Source: Kineosporia aurantiaca JCM 3230
GTDB lineage: Bacteria > Actinomycetota > Actinomycetes > Actinomycetales > Kineosporiaceae
Direction: 5' to 3'
Length of the DNA stretch: 64,000 nucleotides
Assembly (NCBI GenBank): GCA_000719025.1
Contig: JODP01000010.1
Span: 124,001-188,000, forward strand
The position numbers and the translations under genes are program-made. Under the pieces are notes generated by a model. The model did not search any database. It saw nothing but the letters and a program-made list of their open reading frames with translations, and was not told the origin of the DNA. Of this stretch, positions 58,234 to 64,000 are shown piece by piece. Position 1 is the first letter of the stretch. Each line of letters starts with the position of its first letter.

Positions 58234-59013
58234 GTGACCGACCCGGCCGCGGTCTTCAAAGCGCTCGCCGACCCCACCCGGCGACTGCTGCTGGACCGGC
58301 TGCGTGAGCGCAACGGCCAATCACTGGGCGAACTCTGCGAGCACCTGGCCATGGCCCGCCAGTCGGTCACTCAGCACCTCGACCTCCTGACCCAGGCGAA
58401 TCTGATCACCGTCGTACGCCAGGGACGCCAGCGTCTGCACTACCTCAATCCCGTTCCCATCCAGGAGATCCAGGAACGCTGGATCGCCGGCTTCGAACGG
58501 CCTCGCCTGGACCTGCTCAGCGCCGTCAAACGCCAAGCGGAGGAGTCCGCCATGAGTTCCGTCCCCACGTACGCGTACACCACCTACATCAGGGCCACCG
58601 CCGAGCAGGTCTGGCAGGCGCTCACCGACGCCGACCTCACCGCGAGATACTGGGGCCATGCCAACGTCTCGGACTGGCAGCCCGGCTCGGCCTGGGAACA
58701 CCGCCGGACCTACGGATCCGGAGTGGTGGACGTCATCGGCAAGGTTCTCGAGGCCGAACCTCCCACCCGCCTGGTCCTGACGTTCGAGGACAGCCCGGTG
58801 GAGGAACGCCGCGCATCCGTCGTCACCTTCCTCGTCGAACCCCATCAGGACATCGTGCGGCTGACCGTCACGCACGAGCACCTCGCCAACCTCGACACGT
58901 TCAACGGCATCTCCAGCGGCTGGCCGGCCGTCCTGTCCAACCTCAAGTCCCTCCTGGAAACCGGTGACGTCCTTCCCCAGGCCCCCTGGGACATGACCAT
59001 TTCCCACTCCTGA
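58234..59013 (+). CDS. ArsR-type helix-turn-helix fused to SRPBCC (AHSA1) domain
   Basis: A 259-residue fusion. Residues 1-95 are an ArsR/SmtB winged helix (ALADPTRRLLLDRLRERNGQ, HLAMARQSVTQHLDLLTQAN) without metal-binding cysteines. Residues 105-255 are an AHSA1/SRPBCC domain (YTTYIRATAEQVWQALTDAD, VIGKVLEAEPPTRLVLTFED, NGISSGWPAVLSNLKSLLET), which binds hydrophobic ligands. In most genomes these are two adjacent genes; here a single frame joins them around Met at residue 106, where the second gene would have started. It probably represses its own promoter until a ligand binds the SRPBCC part. Confidence 0.88.
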   Translation: MTDPAAVFKALADPTRRLLLDRLRERNGQSLGELCEHLAMARQSVTQHLDLLTQANLITVVRQGRQRLHYLNPVPIQEIQERWIAGFERPRLDLLSAVKRQAEESAMSSVPTYAYTTYIRATAEQVWQALTDADLTARYWGHANVSDWQPGSAWEHRRTYGSGVVDVIGKVLEAEPPTRLVLTFEDSPVEERRASVVTFLVEPHQDIVRLTVTHEHLANLDTFNGISSGWPAVLSNLKSLLETGDVLPQAPWDMTISHS

Positions 59014-59048
59014 AAGAAGCCCGAACGGAAAATGAACTCTCGAGCAGG

Positions 59049-59165
59049 GTTCCGGTCCTGCTGATCTCCAACGGAGCCGTCTTGGTCGACAGCCCACTGA
59101 GCCTGGACGACATCCTTACCGGACTCGCCGAGGCGGAGTTGCCGGGCCATACCCGGCAGCTCTGA
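59049..59165 (+). other. Short start-less coding fragment (uncertain)
   Basis: An open 38-codon stretch reads VPVLLISNGAVLVDSPLSLD, then DILTGLAEAELPGHTRQL and a stop. The composition is protein-like and resembles the end of a small thioredoxin-like or ArsD-like domain, but there is no ATG or GTG start and the match is too weak to name. It could be a relic lying between convergent genes. Confidence 0.25.
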
Positions 59166-59170
59166 CCCTC

Positions 59171-59836
59171 TCAGCCACGGGCCAGCGTCGCGAACCACCG
59201 CTCTGCCTCCTGCCAGATGTCCGTCACCTGCAGACCGCTCTGTGCGGCCATCGGTGCCACCGCGTCCGTCGCGACCACGGCCCACGGGAAAGGGGCGCTC
59301 AGCCGGCCGGAATCGATGCTGATGCGCGCCTGACCGGCCCAGCTGGAGACGCCGGGGGCAGCCAGCTCGACCAGAGCGCACCCACCCGGTGCCAGCAACT
59401 CCCGGCACCGTCGCAGGAGGCGCACCGGGTCCCCACCGATACCGACGTTTCCGTCGGCCAGCAGGAGCGTCTGCCAATAACCCTGAGCCGGCACGGCGCG
59501 AAAGACGTCCCGGCGAACGGCGGACGCTCCCCGGGCCCGGGTCAGGCGTACCGCGGTCGCACTCACGTCAATGCCGAGGACACGCCGTCCAGGTCCGGTC
59601 AGCGCAGCCGCCAGACGACCGGGCCCGCATCCGACGTCCAAAATGGCTCCCTCGCAACGCTGCAGCAGGCTCCGGTCGCCGGGTAGATAGGGACGGCACC
59701 ACCCGGCCGCGTCCATCCGGTAGGCCGCCCCGACCGGATCGTGCACCGTCAGAGGCGCCGGACGGCCATGGGCTCCCTGCAGCAACAGATGATCGAAGAG
59801 CGCCAGGGCCGAGGGAGCGGAATCCGTGATGGTCAT
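59171..59836 (-). CDS. Class I SAM-dependent methyltransferase
   Basis: A 221-residue methyltransferase with motif I AILDVGCGPGRLAAALTGPG, the acidic end of strand 2 in VLGIDVSATAVRLT and motif VPAQGYWQTLLLADGNVGIG. It starts by ATGA overlap with the preceding gene. It is the third gene of an operon with a polyprenol-type glycosyltransferase and a TIGR04282-type transferase; the set recurs in actinobacteria but its product is not known to me. A small molecule or glycan acceptor is likely. Confidence 0.87.
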   Translation of the reverse strand: MTITDSAPSALALFDHLLLQGAHGRPAPLTVHDPVGAAYRMDAAGWCRPYLPGDRSLLQRCEGAILDVGCGPGRLAAALTGPGRRVLGIDVSATAVRLTRARGASAVRRDVFRAVPAQGYWQTLLLADGNVGIGGDPVRLLRRCRELLAPGGCALVELAAPGVSSWAGQARISIDSGRLSAPFPWAVVATDAVAPMAAQSGLQVTDIWQEAERWFATLARG

Positions 59837-60462
59837 GCGAGGCCGGCCACCGTCCGGGCGAAACGGCTGTCCGGACGGCAGAGGGCAGCTACGGAGCGGG
59901 CGTCGGCGGCGGTGTCCACGTCCTGCAGAGTTGGCAGAACTGACGGCTGAAGTCCCTGGTCGCGGAGGGCGAGGAGGGTCATGGCACCGGTTTCGCCCGT
60001 GGACGTCGGTACGTCCCGCAAGGCCTGCGCAGCCGACGCATCGCGCAGGCCGAGGATCCACCAGCCGCCGTCCTGCGCGAGGCCGATCACCGCGCCCCCA
60101 GGATCCGTGGTCAGCCGGAAAACGGCCTGATCGAGTATCTTTGGCGTCACCTGCGGCGTGTCCATCCCGATCAGGAGAGTGACCAGCCCCGGCTCAGCCG
60201 TGTCGGCGAAAGCGTGGGCGATCCGCTCCCCCAGGCCCGAACCCCGCTGGGACCGACGCGACCAGCCCTCCGGTGCCGCCAGGTCCCCCTCGACGACCAG
60301 GGTGCGCCTGGCCACCGGGGTCGCCGAGACGACATCCATGGTGTCGGCCAGCGCTGCCGCTGCCAGTCGCGCGGCCTCCTGCGGCGTCCACGGTGGACAC
60401 AGCCGGGTCTTGACCCGGCCTGCGACCGGCGTCTTGGCCAGAAGGATCAGCTGCGCGTTCAC
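59833..60462 (-). CDS. TIGR04282-type (DUF2064) nucleotidyl/glycosyltransferase-like protein
   Basis: A 209-residue GT-A-like protein starting NAQLILLAKTPVAGRVKTRL, the conserved AKxPxxGxxKTRL start of the family; GERIAHAFADTAE, LIGMDTPQVTPKIL (the DXP metal site) and GLAQDGGWWILGLRD are also conserved. GTG 60462 overlaps the GT2 stop. Enzymes of this group are thought to handle nucleotide-sugars or to act as nucleotidyltransferases. It works with the flanking GT2 and methyltransferase. Confidence 0.85.
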   Translation of the reverse strand: MNAQLILLAKTPVAGRVKTRLCPPWTPQEAARLAAAALADTMDVVSATPVARRTLVVEGDLAAPEGWSRRSQRGSGLGERIAHAFADTAEPGLVTLLIGMDTPQVTPKILDQAVFRLTTDPGGAVIGLAQDGGWWILGLRDASAAQALRDVPTSTGETGAMTLLALRDQGLQPSVLPTLQDVDTAADARSVAALCRPDSRFARTVAGLA

Positions 60463-61118
60463 CCGGCCAGCACCGCCCGCATGTCGCTGACCGCCCGCAG
60501 GGTTCCCCGGAACGAACCAGTCACCTTGGAACGGGTTCCGGTCGCGCGGTGCTGATAGCTGACGTCCGTCTCGATCACGGTCCACCCGGCCCGACCGGCC
60601 TTGATCAGCAGTTCCAGGGGATATCCGAACCGGCGGTCGCGCACATCCAGGCCTAGCAGATCGTTACGGCGAACGACCCGCATGGGGCCGATATCGTGGA
60701 TCGGGAGTCCACTTTCGCGACGCAGTCGCCGGGCCAGGATACGGTTGGCCAGGCGGGCATGGGACGGCCACGCCCGACGATCCACCGGTCGGCGCCTCCC
60801 GACCACCATCTGCGCCGACCCAGACAGCACGGGTGCCGCGAGCCGCGGTAACTCGGCCGGGTCGAGGGAACCGTCGCCATCCATCACGCAGACCACGCCG
60901 TCCTCGGCGTCAGCGGCCAGGATTCCTGCGTGGACAGCGGCCCCGTACCCCGGGCGGGTCACCTCGATGACCCGTGCCCCATGGGCGTGGGCCACCTCGG
61001 CCGTCCCGTCGGTGGAGCCGTTGTCCACGACGATCGCCGTGTACCCGGTGGGCAATCGCGCGAACAGGCCCGGCAGCGCGGGGGCCTCGTTCAGACAGGG
61101 AATAACCACATCGACCAT
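60459..61118 (-). CDS. Family 2 glycosyltransferase (polyprenol-phosphate type)
   Basis: A 219-residue GT2 enzyme: VDVVIPCLNEAPALPGLFAR, DNGSTDGTAEVAHAHGARV, metal-binding MDGDGSLDPAEL and the conserved GPMRVVRRNDLLGL and RATGTRSKVTGSFRGTL (catalytic end, resembling dolichol-phosphate mannose synthase). It lacks C-terminal membrane helices. ATG 61118 is chosen; TTG 61127 is possible. It leads the minus-strand operon, whose promoter sits in the 140-bp gap with the divergent epimerase. Confidence 0.87.
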   Translation of the reverse strand: MVDVVIPCLNEAPALPGLFARLPTGYTAIVVDNGSTDGTAEVAHAHGARVIEVTRPGYGAAVHAGILAADAEDGVVCVMDGDGSLDPAELPRLAAPVLSGSAQMVVGRRRPVDRRAWPSHARLANRILARRLRRESGLPIHDIGPMRVVRRNDLLGLDVRDRRFGYPLELLIKAGRAGWTVIETDVSYQHRATGTRSKVTGSFRGTLRAVSDMRAVLAG

Positions 61119-61258
61119 GAACGGCAACGTATCCGGGGTGCCCTCTCCCGAAACGGCGCTACGGCCTTACCGATCCCTTACGGAGTGACAATCTTACGAA
61201 GTTGTGACGGTCCTTCCGAGTCCGGGTGGACGGCCGAAAGACGCCTACCGTGGGAAGA

Positions 61259-62308
61259 ATGAACCACATCCTCGTCACGGGGGGCGCCGGATTCATCGGG
61301 TCCCACATCGTCGCGTCCCTGCTGGAAGCCGGTCACCAAGTTCGCATTCTGGACGTCGGACACCCCGCCGCCCATTCCGGATCCTTCCCCGCCCAGGTTC
61401 ACGGTGTGCCCGTCGTGCGCGCGGACGTACGGGACGCGTCCGCAGTGATGGACGCCCTCGAAGACGTGGATGCGGTGGTGCACCAGGCGGCGATGGTCGG
61501 CATGGGAGTCGACCTCACCGATCTGCCCGAATACGTCGGCTGCAACGACCTGGGCACCGCGGTCCTGCTCGCCGCGATGGCCCGCACCGGCGTCCCCCGT
61601 CTGGTCCTGGCCAGTTCCATGGTCGTCTACGGAGAAGGCGCTTACACCTGCCCCGAGCACGCAACCGTGCGGCCCGCGCCGCGTACCGCGACCGACCTGG
61701 GCGCAGGCCGTTTCGAGCCGTGCTGCCCGCGGTGCTCGCGACCCTTGACGTCCATCCTGATCGAGGAGGACGCGCCGCTGGATCCACGCAGCGTGTACGC
61801 CGCGACCAAGATGGCCCAGGAGAACCTGAGCGCCGTATGGGCGAGGGACACCGGTGGGTCGGTGGCGGCATTGCGCTACCACAACGTGTACGGACCCGGA
61901 ATGCCGAGAAACACTCCGTACAGCGGAGTTGCGGCGATCTTCCGATCGCAGATCGCCGCCGGCCACGTCCCGAGGGTGATGGAGGACGGCCAGCAGCGAC
62001 GGGACTTCGTGCACGTCTCCGACGTCGCCCGGGCGAATCTGGCGGCCCTGGAGGCCACCGGTAGCTGGACCGGGCTGCGGGCCTACAACATTGCCTCGGG
62101 CCGGCCCACGACCGTCGGGCAACTGGCGTCCGCGCTGGCCACGGCCCTGCACGGGCCACCGCCGGCCGTCACCGGTGAGTTCCGCCTCGGTGACGTCCGG
62201 CACGTCGTCGCCTCACCCGCCCGCGCCACCGCTGATCTCGGCTTCACCGCCGGGATCGGTCCCGAGCAGGGCTTCGCGGATTTCGCGCACGCGGAGCTGC
62301 GCGGGTGA
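61259..62308 (+). CDS. NAD-dependent epimerase/dehydratase with cysteine-rich insert
   Basis: A 349-residue extended SDR. Rossmann motif VTGGAGFIGSHIVASLLEAG, catalytic Tyr and Lys in RSVYAATKMAQENLS, and the conserved NIASGRPTTVGQLASALA region. After strand 5 (ASSMVVYGEGAYTCPEH) an insert of about 45 residues carries four Cys (TCPEH, then FEPCCPRCSRP), resembling a zinc ribbon, before LIEEDAPLDP. This insert is absent from ordinary UDP-sugar epimerases. A TANNNT box (61246-61251) 7 bp upstream hints at a leaderless start. Substrate, likely a nucleotide-sugar, is unknown. Confidence 0.87.
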   Translation: MNHILVTGGAGFIGSHIVASLLEAGHQVRILDVGHPAAHSGSFPAQVHGVPVVRADVRDASAVMDALEDVDAVVHQAAMVGMGVDLTDLPEYVGCNDLGTAVLLAAMARTGVPRLVLASSMVVYGEGAYTCPEHATVRPAPRTATDLGAGRFEPCCPRCSRPLTSILIEEDAPLDPRSVYAATKMAQENLSAVWARDTGGSVAALRYHNVYGPGMPRNTPYSGVAAIFRSQIAAGHVPRVMEDGQQRRDFVHVSDVARANLAALEATGSWTGLRAYNIASGRPTTVGQLASALATALHGPPPAVTGEFRLGDVRHVVASPARATADLGFTAGIGPEQGFADFAHAELRG

Positions 62309-62358
62309 GGGCGGAGTCGATTCCCGGGGTTTCCGTCGGCGTCCGGAGGCAGTCCGGC

Positions 62359-63081
62359 ATGAGTACCCTCGGCGGCGTGCCCCGCGTGCTGGTCGTCGAC
62401 GACGACACAACCGTCAGCGACGTCGTGCGCCGATACCTCGAGCGGGACGGCTGCGAGGTGTCGCTGGCCGCCGACGGGGTGAGCGCCCTGGCCATGGTCG
62501 AGGCGGACCCGCCCGACCTCGTCGTGCTCGATCTCATGATGCCCGGCCTCGACGGCCTGGAGGTCTGCCGTCGGCTGCGCCGCACCCGGCCCAGCCTGCC
62601 CGTGGTCATGCTCACCGCCCTCGGCGAGGAAGCCGACCGGGTCCTGGGCCTGGAACTGGGCGCGGACGACTACGTCACCAAGCCCTTCTCGCCGCGCGAG
62701 CTGGTGCTGCGCATCCGTTCGGTGCTGCGCCGCACCGGTCCGGCAGCCGGCTCCATGCCGGTCCGGGAGGAAGTCCTCGAGGACGGGAACATCCGCGCGG
62801 ACATACCCCGACGCGTCGCCGCCCTGGCCGGGCGCCCGCTGGCCCTCACGGTCCGCGAGTTCGACCTGCTCATCTTTCTGATCCAGCACCCGGGCCGCGC
62901 CTGGACGCGCGCCGAACTGCTGGCCGAGGTGTGGGGCTGGCAGTTCGGTGACCAGTCCACCGTCACCGTCCATGTGCGCCGGCTGCGGGAGAAGATCGAG
63001 GACGATCCGGCCACGCCCCGGCGCATCCTGACCGCCTGGGGCGTCGGCTACCGGTACGAACTGACCAGCGCTCATGACTGA
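62359..63081 (+). CDS. OmpR-family response regulator
   Basis: A 240-residue regulator with receiver domain (VLVVDDDTTVSDVVRRYLER, phospho-acceptor Asp58 in LVVLDLMMPGLDG, Lys in DDYVTKPFSPREL) and winged-helix DNA-binding domain (LALTVREFDLLIFLIQHPGR, QSTVTVHVRRLREKIEDDP). ATG 62359 has GGAGG about 9 bases upstream; GTG 62305 overlaps the epimerase stop (GTGA) and would add 18 residues. It overlaps the kinase gene by 8 bp. It and the kinase follow the epimerase, so they may control the divergent glycan operon. Confidence 0.9.
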   Translation: MSTLGGVPRVLVVDDDTTVSDVVRRYLERDGCEVSLAADGVSALAMVEADPPDLVVLDLMMPGLDGLEVCRRLRRTRPSLPVVMLTALGEEADRVLGLELGADDYVTKPFSPRELVLRIRSVLRRTGPAAGSMPVREEVLEDGNIRADIPRRVAALAGRPLALTVREFDLLIFLIQHPGRAWTRAELLAEVWGWQFGDQSTVTVHVRRLREKIEDDPATPRRILTAWGVGYRYELTSAHD

Positions 63082-64000
63082 CACGCTGCTGATCGGCCTT
63101 TACGCCCTCCTGGCCGGCGGCGTCGTCGGCCTCATCGGCCTGATCGTGCTACGCCTGCTTCGGCACCGCTCGATCGCGGTCCACATCGCCATCCTGATCA
63201 GTGTCACGGTCGCCGCTGTCGTGGCCGGTGTGGTAACGGTGGCCCAGGCGATGTTCCTGTCCGCCCACGACCTGCGCGTGGTGCTGATGACCGTGGGGGC
63301 CTCGGCCGTGGTCAGCCTGGGTCTCGGCGCGGTCGCCGGGCGCCGGCTGGCCGCCTCCGCCGTCTGGCTGGCCCAGGCCCGGGAACGGGAGCGCCGCCTG
63401 GAGACGAGCCGGCGCGAGCTGGTCGCCTGGGTCTCCCACGACCTGCGCACCCCGCTGGCCGGGTTGCGCGCGATGGCCGAGGCGCTGGAGGACGGCGTGG
63501 TGTCCGAGCCGGAGACCACCGCCGAGTACCACCGGCGCATCCGGGGGGAGACCGACCGGATGGCGCAGCTGGTGGACGACCTGTTCGAGTTGTCCCGGAT
63601 CAACGCGGGGGCGCTGCGGCTGACCCTGGAGCGGGTGGCGCTGTCGGACGTGGTCTCCGAGGCCCTGGCCACCGCCGCCCCGCTCGCCGCGGGTCGGCGG
63701 ATCCGGCTGGTCGCCGATCCGTCGGGCTGGCCCACGGTCCTGGCCAGTGAGCCCGAACTGGCCCGGGTCGTCTCCAACCTGGTGGTCAACTCCGTGCGCT
63801 ACACGCCGCCGGACGGCACGGTGCAGATCGAGGCCGGACAAGACCGGGACACCGCGTGGCTGGCCGTCTCCGACACCTGTGGGGGCATACCGGAGGACGA
63901 TCTCCCCCGGGTTTTCGACGTCGCGTTCCGCGGGGAACGGGCCCGGACCCCGCAGGCCACCGGGACCGGGACTGCCGGTGGTCTCGGCCTGGCCATCGTC
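63074..64000 (+). CDS. Sensor histidine kinase (3' end outside window)
   Basis: The visible 309 codons begin at an ATG that overlaps the response-regulator stop by 8 bp. Three hydrophobic segments lie at about 5-28, 33-61 and 68-90, with no large extracytoplasmic domain, so it may sense within the membrane. The phospho-acceptor is His122 in WVSHDLRTPLAGLR; the ATPase domain shows the N box (NLVVNSVRYTPPDG), G1 (DTCGGIPEDDLPRVFD) and the start of G2 (GGLGLAIV) at the window edge. It is paired with the preceding regulator. Confidence 0.9.
   Translation, partial: MTDTLLIGLYALLAGGVVGLIGLIVLRLLRHRSIAVHIAILISVTVAAVVAGVVTVAQAMFLSAHDLRVVLMTVGASAVVSLGLGAVAGRRLAASAVWLAQARERERRLETSRRELVAWVSHDLRTPLAGLRAMAEALEDGVVSEPETTAEYHRRIRGETDRMAQLVDDLFELSRINAGALRLTLERVALSDVVSEALATAAPLAAGRRIRLVADPSGWPTVLASEPELARVVSNLVVNSVRYTPPDGTVQIEAGQDRDTAWLAVSDTCGGIPEDDLPRVFDVAFRGERARTPQATGTGTAGGLGLAIV

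Noticed and set aside
1..64000. CRISPR arrays, tRNA or rRNA genes, insertion sequences or prophage
   Set aside because: No spaced direct repeats of CRISPR type, no cloverleaf or rRNA signature seen, no transposase or phage structural genes. The short repeats found are tandem or inverted and explained separately.

Overview
This is a 64-kb piece of a very GC-rich (about 70%) bacterial chromosome. Codon use, leaderless and GTG starts, frequent ATGA/GTGA stop-start overlaps, lipoprotein sugar-binding proteins, WYL and LacI regulators and the family mix all point to Actinomycetota. Kineosporiaceae or a relative is possible, but that is a guess. There are no rRNA or tRNA genes, insertion sequences or CRISPR arrays. 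It reads as an ordinary chromosome arm rich in regulators, sugar-use loci and a few conflict-type or orphan genes.

Layout. (1) 1-6701: a protease/nuclease-like cassette. A cytoplasmic subtilisin (S8), an ECF-like sigma factor, a small partner protein and an M15-like peptidase lie on the minus strand. Diverging from them are a TPR-CHAT (caspase-like) protein and a staphylococcal-nuclease-like protein. This is the best candidate for a poorly described system. (2) 6769-8393: a VOC protein convergent with a WYL regulator, with a candidate operator. (3) 8380-17712: a starch/maltodextrin locus with LacI regulator, binding protein, two permeases, GH31 glucosidase and a secreted GH13-CBM20 amylase; two LacI-type palindromes and a long bidirectional hairpin frame it. 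(4) 17713-18347: a 635-bp gap holding a degenerate 15-bp repeat tract. (5) 18348-33026: a galactoside locus with a second LacI regulator, CE7-type esterase, GH42, aldose epimerase, GH35, a DUF5107-TPR protein, a divergent AraC regulator and a second sugar ABC importer (its ATPase is not present, as is usual for MsmK-sharing systems).

(6) 33247-36313: LysE exporter with divergent Lrp regulator, flanked by truncated PaaI-thioesterase and SDR remnants. (7) 34976-39316: MocR regulator, FAD amine oxidase and APC permease, probably amine or amino-acid catabolism. (8) 39377-43137: an inositol-like catabolic trio (IolE-like, IolG-like and a second TIM-barrel isomerase) with a divergent GntR regulator. 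(9) 43560-49109: DUF2231 membrane protein, then a two-component system, a ferric-reductase-like membrane flavoprotein, an FMN-binding protein and ApbE, which together make an extracytosolic flavin electron-transfer module. (10) 49287-53488: a PstS-like membrane receptor, an oxidoreductase, a cytochrome P450 remnant and an alpha/beta hydrolase. (11) 53529-59165: a GGDEF-EAL protein, glycosyltransferase, DUF389 protein and an ArsR-SRPBCC fusion with a clear promoter/operator. (12) 59171-64000: a minus-strand operon (glycosyltransferase, TIGR04282-type transferase, methyltransferase) diverging from an epimerase with a cysteine-rich insert and a two-component system that runs off the window.

All functions are inferred from reading the sequence; no database search was possible. 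Start codons were chosen from Shine-Dalgarno sequences, overlaps and family N-termini, and are flagged where uncertain.
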